Shown in pieces: positions 8,702 through 17,486 of a DNA stretch of 64,000 nt. Source of the DNA: Corallococcus macrosporus DSM 14697 (GTDB lineage: Bacteria > Myxococcota > Myxococcia > Myxococcales > Myxococcaceae). Positions within the stretch are counted from its first letter, which is position 1. Each line of letters opens with the position of its first letter. The position numbers and the translations under genes are program-made. A model generated the notes under the pieces. It saw only the letters and a program-made list of their open reading frames with translations, was not told the DNA's origin and did not search any database. The stretch lies in the NCBI RefSeq assembly GCF_002305895.1, contig NZ_CP022203.1, positions 7,474,001 to 7,538,000 on the forward strand. The letters run 5' to 3'.

Positions 8702-10621
8702 ATGGGGGACGTGAGTGAAAGCTGGGAGAAGCGGTTCCGCCGCGAGGTGAAGGAGATGGACGCCGCCCTGCGGGGCGTCCTGTCCCGGAGACAATCCGAC
8801 GAAGCGCTTCGCGCCGCGCTCGAGGAGCTCGCGCGCCGCCCCGCCTTCCGGTCCTTCACCTGGCTGTGGGGGCCCGCCCTCAACGCCAGGGACCGGGTCC
8901 GCTTCCGGCCCCTCATGCTGTCCTGCTTCTCCCCCAGCAGCATCACCGCCGCGGGGAAGTGGGTGAACCCCTGGACGGGGGAGAACGCGGCCGCGCTGGA
9001 GGCCTGGCTCGCGGACGCGGACCGCGCCGACGACGTGGAGCTGTTTCGCCGCCTTCATGCCTGGAAGCTCGCGGGCCTGCGCGGGCCCCAACAGGCGAAG
9101 ACCTGGCGGGAGGAGGTGGTGCGGCGTGTCCAGGCCGCCCCCACCCGCGCGGCGCGGCACCTCGAGCTCGCCAAGCTGGACAGCGGCTGGGTCAGGCTGG
9201 ACGAGCCCACCGCCCTGGCGCTGGACGCGGTGGACGCGGAGGCCGCCCGGCCCTTCATCCTGGCGCACCTGCCCTGGAGCGACACCCACGAGCGCCCCTC
9301 TCCGTGGGACACGCTGCGCGCGCGCGCCCAGGCCCGGGGGGACGCGGCGCTGGCCTCCGCCCTCTACCGGCGGTTGGTGGATGAGCCCACGTGGCACCGC
9401 GATGCCCTGGCCTTCGCGCGCACCCTCCCGTCCCCGTCCGCGCTGGTCGCCGCGCTGAAGGAGCACCACCCGGAGTCGCACATGCCGGGCGCGGCGCAGC
9501 TCTTCGTGGAGCTGGCGGAGACGCGCGGACGCGACGTGGTGCCCTACCTGCTCGAGCACCTGAGGTCCGTGTTCCCCCGTTGGGGCGTGCTGGGACGGAA
9601 GAACGCGAAGGGCTTCCCGGACCTGCTGGCGCTCGCGTGGACGCGGGACTGGGAGGACGTCTGGGGCGCGCTGCTGCGGACGTCGGCCACGCCGGAGACG
9701 TATGACGCGGAGGTGCGGCGGCTGGTGCGGGACACCGCGTCGCTCCCCGCCCGGACCCGGCGCAGGCTGCTCCTGCTGGCGGGCGCGGGAGGCGAATGGA
9801 ACCTCCCAGGCCTGGGCGTGGCCCGGGTGCAACCCCTGACGGACGCCACCGCCACCGCCCTGTACGCGCGCTTCCCGGAGCTGGCGCGAGGCCCCTTCCG
9901 CATGCACGTCGCGTCTGGCTGGCGCGCCGCGTACCCCAAGCTGGTGACGCGCGCGCTGGAGGCGAATGACGAGGACCTGCTGGACTTCCTCGCCAGCCGC
10001 GCCGCCATGCACACGCCCACGCCGCGCGACACGAAGGAATGGGAGCAGGTGCTCGACGCGCTGGCCTCGCACTACGAGGCCCTGCCCAAGGAAGGGGGCG
10101 TCTTCGCCCGCCGCGCCGCCAACGCGCTGGGGGCCCTGCCCGCCTACGCCATCTGGAACTTCGACGCGCTCGTGGAGAAGAACCGGCTGGCGCGGCTGTT
10201 CTTCCTCCGCTCGGACGACTTCTACCTGGCCGAGCCCCGCGCGGTGAGAGACCTGCTGGAGGCGCCGCAGATTCACGTCCAGGCGCTGGCCTTCCGCCTG
10301 CTCGGCCGCGACTCCGCGCGCGCCCGCGAGGTGGCCGCGCAGAACCTGGACCTGCTCCAGGCCACCCTGCTGCGGCCGCTGCACCGGCGCACGCGCCACG
10401 CCGCCTTCGCCGCGCTGGCCAACGCCGCCGCCCACGGCGTGGAGGCCGCCCGCGTGCTGGTGCCGCGCGTGCGTGACGCCTTCGCGCTGCCGGACACGCG
10501 CTACCCCAAGGAGTCGCTGATGGCGCTCCTGGCCCACATGCTGACCCGCTGGCCCGAGCTGCGCGGCCCGGCGGAAGTCCCCCACGTCTTCGGCCTGCCC
10601 GTGAAAGGAGACGGCGCGTGA
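8702..10621 (+). CDS. ARM/HEAT-like helical-repeat protein of a type XIII-like retron
   Basis: A 639-residue soluble protein made almost entirely of short amphipathic helices rich in Ala, Arg and Leu. Recurrent 'Leu-x-x-Leu...Ala' blocks are clearest in the last 200 residues (VQALAFRLLGRDSARAREVA and HRRTRHAAFAALANAAAHG), the look of HEAT or ARM repeats. No catalytic motif is visible. Its TGA overlaps the start of the SWIM-domain gene (GTGA), so the two are translationally coupled, and the msr-msd RNA and reverse transcriptase follow. In the published retron classification, as I recall it, type XIII has an ARM-repeat protein plus a winged-helix/SWIM protein next to the RT. Its defence role is inferred from that. 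Confidence 0.72.
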   Translation: MGDVSESWEKRFRREVKEMDAALRGVLSRRQSDEALRAALEELARRPAFRSFTWLWGPALNARDRVRFRPLMLSCFSPSSITAAGKWVNPWTGENAAALEAWLADADRADDVELFRRLHAWKLAGLRGPQQAKTWREEVVRRVQAAPTRAARHLELAKLDSGWVRLDEPTALALDAVDAEAARPFILAHLPWSDTHERPSPWDTLRARAQARGDAALASALYRRLVDEPTWHRDALAFARTLPSPSALVAALKEHHPESHMPGAAQLFVELAETRGRDVVPYLLEHLRSVFPRWGVLGRKNAKGFPDLLALAWTRDWEDVWGALLRTSATPETYDAEVRRLVRDTASLPARTRRRLLLLAGAGGEWNLPGLGVARVQPLTDATATALYARFPELARGPFRMHVASGWRAAYPKLVTRALEANDEDLLDFLASRAAMHTPTPRDTKEWEQVLDALASHYEALPKEGGVFARRAANALGALPAYAIWNFDALVEKNRLARLFFLRSDDFYLAEPRAVRDLLEAPQIHVQALAFRLLGRDSARAREVAAQNLDLLQATLLRPLHRRTRHAAFAALANAAAHGVEAARVLVPRVRDAFALPDTRYPKESLMALLAHMLTRWPELRGPAEVPHVFGLPVKGDGA

Positions 10622-12222
10622 CGGCCTCCAGCTTCCTCTACGCCACGCCCTCCGTGTTCGAGTCCACGCGGGAGCGCGCGCAGCTCCAGCTCACGGCGGA
10701 CTCGCACCGCCCCGTGCGCTTCCACGCGCGCGTGGCCCGGGACGTCCTGTCCTTGCGGCTCGCGCTCCAGGCGCTCGGCGGGCTCATCTGGCACTCGGAC
10801 GCGTGGAACGAAACCTGGGGCGGCCTGCTGGACCCGCTCATCACCGTCCACCCCGACCGCGTCTTCTTCGAGGCCTTCAGCCAGGACCAGAGCGCCTACG
10901 GGCTCGTCATCGTGGACCGCGGCCTCTTCGCTCCCGAGGGCGAGGTGCGCTGCGGCACCACCAACGTGGACTTCACCGCCTGGCTGTGGGCGGCGCTGGC
11001 CGAGATGCGCTCCACCCGCGAGACGCACCTGCGCATCGGCCCGGAGGGGCTCGACGTGCGCACCACCGGCGCGGGCGGGCGCTTCGAGCAGAAGGTGGAC
11101 GTCCCGGAGAGTTGGGTGCGCGGCCTGCTCCAGCTCCAGGGTGGCATGGCCCTCCCGGGCACCCGCCTGTCGGTGCGGCCGGTGGACCTGCTCGCGGCGG
11201 TGCGCTTCCTCAGCCACACCAAGGCCAAGGTGTCACCGCGCGCGCTGCGCTACGAGCTGCACCCGGGGCAGGACGCGCGGCTGGTGCTGGAGCCCTGGGA
11301 GCACCCCGTGCCCTTCAAGGGCGCGGCCCACGGCTACCAGGCGCCTCGCGTCATCCGCGCCTGGGGCCGCCGGCGGCTGCGGCTGCTGGAGCCCCTGCTC
11401 CCCTACGCGGAGAAGGTGGACGTCTACCTGAAGGGCCGCGCGCTGCCGCACTTCTACGTCGCGCACCTGCCCGGCGGCGTGCGCTTCCTGCTGGGCCTGT
11501 CCGGGTGGACGGCGAACCACTGGACGAACACGGCGGGCATGGACCTGCTGCTGGAGCCGTCGCGCGACGCCGCATTGGCGGAGCGCGTGCTCGGCGTGCT
11601 GCGCGAGCGCTTCCACGCCTCGACCGACGAGGTCGCCACCGCCCTGGGCGTGGACGCGGCGCGGGCCGCGGGGGCGCTGGCGGCGCAGTGCGCGGCCGGG
11701 CGCGCCCTCTTCGACGTGGAGGCGCGGCGCTGGCGGCACCGCGAGCTGTTCGCCACGCCCGTGGACCTGGGCCGCCTGTACCCGCCGGACGCCCGCCGCG
11801 AGGAGGCGGAGCGCCTGGAGGCCGCGGGCCAGGTGGAGGTGACGTCCGCGGCGCCGCGCGAGACGCGCAAGGTGCGCACGCTGTCCACACCCGAGGGCTC
11901 CGTCGCGCGGGAGGTCGTCTACCGCGACTGGGTGGTGCATGGCCGCGCGGGCGCCCAAGCCGGCCTCGAGCTGGTGATGAACGACGAGGACCGCATCCTC
12001 TTCGGCCGGTGCGGCTGCGACTTCTTCAACGAGCACCTGATGAACCAGGGGCCCTGCGCCCACCTGCTCGCGCTCAGCCGGCTGGCGCGCGCCCAGCGCC
12101 GGGAGCTGAGCAGCTCCGAGCCCGCCTCGGTGGACGCGCTCGCGGCCAGGGCGGCGGAGGCGGGCGCGCGGCGGCAGGCGGAGGCGCTTGACCCGGGAGA
12201 CGGTGATGACGATAACGGCTAG
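10618..12222 (+). CDS. SWIM zinc-finger protein of a type XIII-like retron
   Basis: A 534-residue protein starting at a GTG that overlaps the upstream stop codon. Near the C-terminus is a complete SWIM zinc-finger signature, CxC at residues 465 and 467 and CxH at 480-482 (C-G-C, 12 residues, C-A-H). Before it (about residues 320-375) a helical stretch 'RVLGVLRERFHASTDEVATA' reads like a winged-helix domain. SWIM domains bind nucleic acid or protein. The stop codon lies 1 bp before repeat a1 of the msr-msd RNA, so the transcript probably continues through the RNA into the RT gene. The pairing with an ARM-like protein and a retron RT points to a type XIII retron accessory protein. Confidence 0.8.
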   Translation: MTASSFLYATPSVFESTRERAQLQLTADSHRPVRFHARVARDVLSLRLALQALGGLIWHSDAWNETWGGLLDPLITVHPDRVFFEAFSQDQSAYGLVIVDRGLFAPEGEVRCGTTNVDFTAWLWAALAEMRSTRETHLRIGPEGLDVRTTGAGGRFEQKVDVPESWVRGLLQLQGGMALPGTRLSVRPVDLLAAVRFLSHTKAKVSPRALRYELHPGQDARLVLEPWEHPVPFKGAAHGYQAPRVIRAWGRRRLRLLEPLLPYAEKVDVYLKGRALPHFYVAHLPGGVRFLLGLSGWTANHWTNTAGMDLLLEPSRDAALAERVLGVLRERFHASTDEVATALGVDAARAAGALAAQCAAGRALFDVEARRWRHRELFATPVDLGRLYPPDARREEAERLEAAGQVEVTSAAPRETRKVRTLSTPEGSVAREVVYRDWVVHGRAGAQAGLELVMNDEDRILFGRCGCDFFNEHLMNQGPCAHLLALSRLARAQRRELSSSEPASVDALAARAAEAGARRQAEALDPGDGDDDNG

Positions 12223-12223
12223 C

Positions 12224-12384
12224 GCTCCTGGGAGAGGTCAGGGTTCGCGGATGAGCCATGCGTCCCGCGGTGCTTCGCCGCGGGGGAGTTCTGTTCCCTT
12301 CTCTTCGCCAGGGTCCCAGCGTACGCAACGCTGGGAGCCCCGGGTCCAACGCCTCGCAAGTCATCCCCTGGCCTCTCCCGGAGC
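12224..12384 (+). ncRNA. msr-msd: Retron msr-msd non-coding RNA (template for msDNA)
   Basis: Repeat a1 (12224-12243) and repeat a2 (12366-12384) are reverse complements over about 19 bp, with one extra T in a1 and one mismatch. This long end pairing is diagnostic of msr-msd. Inside, an msr hairpin pairs CCCGCGG (12264-12270) with CCGCGGG (12278-12284). An msd hairpin pairs CCCAGCGT (12315-12322) with ACGCTGGG (12328-12335) around a 5-nt loop. An AGC at 12254-12256 just inside a1 is the likely site of the branching guanosine (12255). The RNA ends 3 bp before the RT start codon. The short msd fits a small msDNA such as the 65-nt Mx65 type. Confidence 0.88.
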
Positions 12385-12387
12385 ACC

Positions 12388-13671
12388 ATGAGCTGGTTCG
12401 ACGCCTCCCTGTCCTGGCTCAAGGGGCTGTTCAGCCGCCCCGTGACACGAAGCACCACCGGGCTGGACGCGCCCCTGGACGCCCACGGCCGCCCGCTGGA
12501 CGTGGTGCGTGAGACGGTCACCACCTCCGGCCCCCTCAAGCCCGGACACCTGCGGCGGATTCACCGGGACGCGCGGCTGCTCCCCAAGGGCGTCCGCCGC
12601 TACACCCCGGGCCGGAAGAAGTGGATGGAGGCCGCCGAGGCCCGGCGGCTGTTCTCCGCCACGCTGCGCACGCGGAACCGGAACCTGCGCGATTTGCTGC
12701 CCGACGAGGCGCAGCTTGCCCGCTACGGGCTGCCAATCTGGCGCACCGAGGCGGACGTGGCCGCGGCCCTGGGCATCTCCGTGGGCATGCTGCGCCACTA
12801 CAGCCTCCACCGCCCGCGTGAGCGGGTGCGCCACTACGTGACGTTCGCGGTGCCCAAGCGCTCCGGCGGCCACCGGCTGATTCACGCGCCCAAGCGCCGG
12901 CTGAAGGCCCTGCAACGCCGGCTGCTGGAGCTGCTGGTGTCGAAGCTCCCCGTCAGCCCGCAGGCCCATGGCTTCGTGGCGGAGCGCTCCATCAAGACGG
13001 GCGCGGCGCCCCACGTGGGGCGGCGGGTGGTGCTGAAGCTCGACCTGAAGGACTTCTTCCCCTCCGTCACCTCGGCGCGGGTGCGCGGGCTGCTCATCGC
13101 CCTGGGCTACGGCTACCCCGTGGCGGCGACGCTCGCGGTGTTGATGACGGAGGCCGAGCGGCAACCCGTGGAGGTGGAGGGCGCCGTCTTCCACGTCCCG
13201 GTGGGCCCGCGCGTCTGCGTGCAGGGCGCCTCCACCAGCCCCGGCCTGTGCAACGCGGTGCTGCTGCGGCTGGACCGGCGGCTGGCGGGCCTGGCGCGCC
13301 GCTACGGCTATACGTACACGCGCTACGCGGATGACCTCAGCTTCTCCGGTGATGACGTCGCGGCGCTGGAGCGGGTGCGCGCGCTGGCCGCGCGCTATGT
13401 TCGTGAGGAGGGCTTCGAGGTCAACCGCGACAAGACGCGCGTGCAACGCCAGGGCGGCGCCCAGCGCGTCACGGGCGTCACCGTCAACGCGACGCTGGGC
13501 TTGTCTCGCCAGGAGCGGCGGCGGCTCCGGGCGATGCTGCACCAGGAGGGGCAGGCGGGTGACGACGAGGCACGACGCGCGCGCCTCGACGGACTGCTGG
13601 CCTACGTGAAGATGCTCAACCCGGAGCAGGCGGAGCGCCTCGCTCGCCGGCGCAAGCCGCGCCGGAGCTGA
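12388..13671 (+). CDS. Retron reverse transcriptase (Mx65-like)
   Basis: A 427-residue reverse transcriptase, the length I recall for retron-Mx65. The catalytic motif YADD is at residues 313-316 (RYADDLSFSGDD) and the first catalytic Asp lies in VVLKLDLKDFFPSVT. Retron-specific features are present: an 'AHGF' segment (SPQAHGFV) at the position of the NAxxH motif, and a VTG triplet (QRVTGVTVN) near the C-terminus. About 140 residues of N-terminal extension carry a short helix-turn-helix-like stretch (EADVAAALGISVGMLRHYS). It would copy the msd part of the RNA just upstream into branched msDNA. It should form one transcription unit with the ARM and SWIM genes. Confidence 0.95.
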   Translation: MSWFDASLSWLKGLFSRPVTRSTTGLDAPLDAHGRPLDVVRETVTTSGPLKPGHLRRIHRDARLLPKGVRRYTPGRKKWMEAAEARRLFSATLRTRNRNLRDLLPDEAQLARYGLPIWRTEADVAAALGISVGMLRHYSLHRPRERVRHYVTFAVPKRSGGHRLIHAPKRRLKALQRRLLELLVSKLPVSPQAHGFVAERSIKTGAAPHVGRRVVLKLDLKDFFPSVTSARVRGLLIALGYGYPVAATLAVLMTEAERQPVEVEGAVFHVPVGPRVCVQGASTSPGLCNAVLLRLDRRLAGLARRYGYTYTRYADDLSFSGDDVAALERVRALAARYVREEGFEVNRDKTRVQRQGGAQRVTGVTVNATLGLSRQERRRLRAMLHQEGQAGDDEARRARLDGLLAYVKMLNPEQAERLARRRKPRRS

Positions 13672-13689
13672 GCCGAGACGCCTCGGCTC
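13670..13689 (+). terminator. Hairpin at the end of the retron RT gene
   Basis: GAGCCGAG and CTCGGCTC form an 8-bp perfect stem with a 4-nt loop, overlapping the RT stop codon. There is no T-tract, so intrinsic termination is uncertain. Confidence 0.4.
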
Positions 13690-13990
13690 CGGACGGGCAC
13701 GCGCCCCGGCATCCCAGGTGTCATGGCGGCCGTCCCAGTACACGACGTCGAGGGTCGCGGGCGTGTCGCCCTGCGTCACGCCTCAAGCACATGGCGTGAC
13801 GTAGAATCGGGACCTGGGGTGGATTCTCGCCTGCCCGCTCGCCTGTGAAAGATGACACCGCCTGCAGTGACGTGGTAACCGGACTGTCCACTCGTTGGTG
13901 GTCAAACGGTGTGCGCTCACGCCCGACCGCCAGCCAGGGAAGCCGCTGTGGACCTCGTGGCCGCCCTGACTACCGCAGGAGAAACGAGAC
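13690..13990. other. Intergenic region between the retron and the KamA-like gene
   Basis: No complete gene is visible. On the minus strand, 13779 down to about 13690 encodes a short stretch (DVVYWDGRHDTWDAG) with good third-position G/C bias, possibly the start of a gene that the retron region truncated. The right part is a leader with GGAG ahead of the ATG at 13991. Confidence 0.4.
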
Positions 13991-15325
13991 ATGAGCGTCA
14001 TGTCAAACGCAGCACTGGCTCTGTCCACCGGGCGTCGCTATCGGGCCTTCACGAACCGGCACCTGGACGAGCTGACAACCCGGGCTGGGCTCCCTGCGGA
14101 CGAGCGGCTCGCGGTGCAAGCGGTCGCGCAGGTGCTGCCCTTCCGGACCAACAGCTACGTCGTGGACGAGCTCATCGACTGGGACGCCGCTCCCGCGGAC
14201 CCCATCTACCGGCTCGTCTTCCCGCAGGCGGACATGCTGCCCGCGGACGACGTTGCGCGCATCGCGGACCTGCTGCGCGCCGGGGCGTCCCCGCTGGAGC
14301 TGAACGCGGCGGCCAACCAGATTCGCGCGCGGCTCAATCCCCACCCCGCCGGGCAGATGCAGCTCAACGTCCCCAAGCTGGCCAATGACGAGCCCGTCCC
14401 GGGCCTCCAGCACAAGTACAAGGAGACGGTGCTCATCTTCCCCAAGCAAGGACAGACGTGCCACGCCTACTGCACGTACTGCTTCCGCTGGGCGCAGTTC
14501 GTGGGAGACGCGGACCTGAAGTTCGCCTCGCGGGAAATCGAGCCGCTGGTGGAGTACATCCGCTCCCATCCCGAGGTCACCAACGTGCTGTTCACCGGTG
14601 GCGACCCGATGATCATGACCGAGGCCGTGCTGGCGAAGTACATCGAGCCGCTGCTGGACATCGAGCACCTGGAGGCCATCCGCATCGGCACCAAGGCGCT
14701 GGCCTACTGGCCCCAGCGCTTCGTCACGGACCCGGACGCGGACGACGTCCTGCGCCTGTTCGAGAAGGTCGTCGCCTCTGGAAAGAGCCTGGCCTTCATG
14801 GCGCACTTCTCCCACCCCAATGAGATGGTCCCCGAGATTGTCCAGGAGGCGGTGCGCCGCATCCGGGGCACCGGCGCGGTCATCCGCACCCAGGCGCCGC
14901 TCATCCGCACCATCAACGACGCGCCGGACACCTGGGAGAGCATGTGGCGCACGCACCTGCGCCACGGCATGGTGCCCTACTACATGTTCGTGGAGCGGGA
15001 CACCGGCCCCCAGGACTACTTCGCGGTGCCGCTCGCCGAGGCCTACGACATCTTCCGCAATGCCTACCAGAACGTGTCTGGCCTGGCGCGGACGGTGCGC
15101 GGCCCGTCCATGTCCGCCACGCCCGGCAAGGTGTGCGTGGACGGCGTGGCGGAGATTGCCGGCGAGAAGGTCTTCGTCCTGCACTTCATCCAGGCGCGCG
15201 ACCCGGCGCTGGTCGGCAAGCCCTTCTTCGCGAAGTACGACGAGAAGGCCTCCTGGCTCTTCGACCTCAAGCCCGCGCTGGGCGCCACCCACTTCCCGTG
15301 GGAAGCGCCGTCCTCGCGGACCTGA
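13991..15325 (+). CDS. KamA-family radical SAM protein (lysine 2,3-aminomutase-like)
   Basis: A 444-residue radical SAM enzyme. The [4Fe-4S] motif CxxxCxxC is at residues 157, 161 and 164 (CHAYCTYCFR), followed by FTGGDPMIMT, the family's SAM-binding Gly-rich step. The closing sections (ATPGKVCVDGVAEI, GEKVFVLHF) match KamA-like proteins. Family members catalyse PLP- and SAM-dependent 1,2-amino shifts on lysine, glutamate or an EF-P lysine; I cannot choose the substrate. The start at 13991 follows GGAG. It is probably monocistronic. Confidence 0.88.
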   Translation: MSVMSNAALALSTGRRYRAFTNRHLDELTTRAGLPADERLAVQAVAQVLPFRTNSYVVDELIDWDAAPADPIYRLVFPQADMLPADDVARIADLLRAGASPLELNAAANQIRARLNPHPAGQMQLNVPKLANDEPVPGLQHKYKETVLIFPKQGQTCHAYCTYCFRWAQFVGDADLKFASREIEPLVEYIRSHPEVTNVLFTGGDPMIMTEAVLAKYIEPLLDIEHLEAIRIGTKALAYWPQRFVTDPDADDVLRLFEKVVASGKSLAFMAHFSHPNEMVPEIVQEAVRRIRGTGAVIRTQAPLIRTINDAPDTWESMWRTHLRHGMVPYYMFVERDTGPQDYFAVPLAEAYDIFRNAYQNVSGLARTVRGPSMSATPGKVCVDGVAEIAGEKVFVLHFIQARDPALVGKPFFAKYDEKASWLFDLKPALGATHFPWEAPSSRT

Positions 15326-15562
15326 ACGCCGCGCGGCGGGAGGCCCTCGTCGCCGCCCTCCCGCCGCTCAGGGTCCAGCGGCTCAGCCCTGGATGGTGAC
15401 GCGAACCGGGTGGCGGGCACCTGCGCGAAGCCCGCGATGCTGGTGCCCACGAAGGTGACGTGGTCGGAGCTCGGCCGTCACACTCGCCTGCCTCCTCCCG
15501 GGACGGGCGACCCCGTGGCCCGGCGCCTTCCTGCCGCGCCCGAGCGTGCATACCGTGGCGGC

Positions 15563-15865
15563 ATGCTCGGCGACCGTTCATGGGATGAGTGGATTTCGGA
15601 GTACTCGAAAAGCCACACCCACACCGTCAATCGCTTCTGCCATACCGTGGGCATTCCGATGATTGCGGCGTCGGTGCCCCTGGCGGCGGCTTCTCCCTTC
15701 GTCCCGCGGCTGTGGAAGGTCCCCACCGCCCTGTTCGTGGTGGGCTGGGCGTTCCAGTTCGTGGGCCACGCCTTCGAGCGCAAGCCCCCTGAGTTCCTCA
15801 AGGACTGGCGCTTCCTCTTCGTGGGCCTGCGCTGGTGGGCCGCGAAGGTGGCGGGGAGGGCGTAG
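15563..15865 (+). CDS. DUF962/Mpo1-like small membrane protein
   Basis: A 100-residue protein from ATG 15563. It carries the family opening WxxxYxxxHxxxxNRxxHxxG (WDEWISEYSKSHTHTVNRFC, then HTVGIP), two hydrophobic segments (MIAASVPLAAASPF and ALFVVGWAFQFVGHA) and a second His group in GHAFERKPP. These are the usual features of DUF962, the family of yeast Mpo1, which oxidises 2-hydroxy fatty acids. The frame is open further upstream to 15410, but conservation begins at this Met. It converges with the flavoprotein gene. Confidence 0.82.
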   Translation: MLGDRSWDEWISEYSKSHTHTVNRFCHTVGIPMIAASVPLAAASPFVPRLWKVPTALFVVGWAFQFVGHAFERKPPEFLKDWRFLFVGLRWWAAKVAGRA

Positions 15866-15879
15866 GGCGCGGGCGCCGC

Positions 15880-17133
15880 TCAGGCCCGAGGCGGCGCGGC
15901 GGGCGTGCGCACGTGTTCGGGCCGCACGCCCATGCCCACGAGGCGCGCGGGGATGCGCCGCAGGAAGGGGACGTGCTGGACGAGCCACATCGGGAGGGGG
16001 AGCCCGCCACCGGACGCCGCCGGGCGCCGCAGCGCGGGCCCCAGCACCCGGTTCTGGATGAGGACCTGGGCCCGCTGGGTGATGCGCGTGGGCCACTCCC
16101 GGCGCTCCTGGACCCGGCGCAAGTGCTCGGGTGTCACGCGCCGGGCCAGCAACGGCCCCGCGAGGATGTTGGCGGCGGCCACCGCGTCCTGCACCGCCAG
16201 GTTGATGCCCACGCCGGCCACGGGCGACATCGCGTGCGCCGCGTCCCCGATACACAGCAGGCCCGCCTGGTACCAGGTGCGCAGCCGGTCCACCCGCACC
16301 GTGAGCAGCTTCACGTCCTCCCACGTCGCCAGCTCATGAACCCGGTCCGCGAGGAACGGCGCCTGCCGGGCGAGGTCCTCGCGGAATGACGGCAGGCCCG
16401 CCGCGCGCAAGGCCTCGGCGCTGCCCTTCGCGATGACCCGGCCGCACTGCCACGAGTCCCCCCGGTTGATGAGGATGAAGATCTGGCCCTGCTCGAAGCG
16501 GCCCATGGGGTCCTCGGGGTCCCCAGGGCCGCGCGAGACGCGGAACCAGAGGACGTCCATGGGCGCGCCCAGCGTCTCCACCTCCAGGCCCGCCTGCTGG
16601 CGCAGCGTGGAGTTGCGCCCATCCGCCGCCACCACCAGGTCGGCGCGAACCTCCAGCGCCCCCTCCGGCGTCCGGGCGCGGACCCCCACGACCCGCCCCT
16701 CCTCCCGCAGCACGTCCGTCACCTCCGCGCACTGGCGCAGTTTGAAGCCCGGCCAGGCGGACGCCTTCCGCGCGAGGAAGTCCAGCAGGTCCCACTGCGG
16801 CATGAACGCGATGTACCGCGCGTGCGTGGGCAGGTGGCTGAAGTCCGCCACCACCACGTCATGGGCGTCATTCTGGAAGCGCAGCATCGGCGCCTTCTGG
16901 TGAGGCAGGGCGAGCAGCTCATCCAGCCAGCCCAGCTCGTGCATCAACTCCAGCGTGGAGGGGTGGATGGTGTCGCCCCGGAAGTCGCGCAGGAAGTCGG
17001 CGTGCTTCTCCAGCACCGTCACCTCCACCCCCGCCCGCGCCAGCAACAGCCCCAGCATCATCCCCGCCGGGCCTCCTCCCACAACACAGCACTGCGTGGT
17101 GCGCACCTCGTCGGCCATGTCTGCCCCCGCCAT
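15880..17133 (-). CDS. FAD-dependent aromatic-ring monooxygenase (PHBH/UbiH-like)
   Basis: A flavoprotein of about 417 residues from ATG 17133; 17118 is also possible, and the frame stays open to 17262. The Rossmann FAD motif GGGPAGMMLG is near residue 18, followed by VTVLEKHADF. The central DLVVAADGRNS matches the DG motif, and CIGDAAHAMSPVAGVGIN the second FAD-binding GD motif of PHBH-type single-component hydroxylases. Members hydroxylate aromatic or quinone substrates with NAD(P)H and O2. Context gives no substrate: the neighbours are a DUF962 protein and a carbonic anhydrase. The C-terminal tail is basic and hydrophobic, so it may be membrane-associated. Confidence 0.86.
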   Translation of the reverse strand: MAGADMADEVRTTQCCVVGGGPAGMMLGLLLARAGVEVTVLEKHADFLRDFRGDTIHPSTLELMHELGWLDELLALPHQKAPMLRFQNDAHDVVVADFSHLPTHARYIAFMPQWDLLDFLARKASAWPGFKLRQCAEVTDVLREEGRVVGVRARTPEGALEVRADLVVAADGRNSTLRQQAGLEVETLGAPMDVLWFRVSRGPGDPEDPMGRFEQGQIFILINRGDSWQCGRVIAKGSAEALRAAGLPSFREDLARQAPFLADRVHELATWEDVKLLTVRVDRLRTWYQAGLLCIGDAAHAMSPVAGVGINLAVQDAVAAANILAGPLLARRVTPEHLRRVQERREWPTRITQRAQVLIQNRVLGPALRRPAASGGGLPLPMWLVQHVPFLRRIPARLVGMGVRPEHVRTPAAPPRA

Positions 17134-17486
17134 GTCAACCCCAGGCCTCTGGACTCTAGCCCCCCTCTCCCCCGGAACGACCAGACATTCCAGGAACGGA
17201 CGTATCCGGGTGACAGCAGGGCCACTCCAGGGGGGCGCCACTCGGCGCGCAGGCGATGTCATTCACGACCCGTCATCATCCACCGACAGGCTGTCTGTAC
17301 CGGCCGACAGAAAGTATCGGAAACAGTGGCTGGAAAAGTATTACGAACTTAAATGGTAATTCGTGAATGCCCGCCGACGACCTCGAGCGCGGCGCGCGTC
17401 CGCCTGAGCGGGACGGCCCTTGCCTGACGTGAGGCACGGGGGCCCGGCTCGTGTTCGCTGTCACATCCCAAAAAGGACGCATTCAC
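17134..17486. promoter_or_regulatory. Divergent promoter region of the flavoprotein and carbonic anhydrase genes
   Basis: About 350 bp with no coding signal. The right part (17320-17370) is clearly more AT-rich than its surroundings and holds an imperfect inverted repeat, ATTACGAA and TTCGTGAAT, around 17340-17366. A CGACAG/CTGTC pair lies near 17282-17295. AAGGA at 17473-17477 is the ribosome site for the next gene. No specific regulator can be named. Confidence 0.4.

Noticed and set aside
8651-10585. 644-codon minus-strand frame across the ARM-like gene
   Set aside because: Antisense of the retron gene; the plus frame has the overlap with the SWIM gene and a ribosome site, and the minus frame shows no motif.
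10803-12191. 462-codon plus-strand frame overlapping the SWIM gene
   Set aside because: Out-of-frame shadow made of Arg, Gly and Pro; the true frame contains the SWIM zinc ligands.
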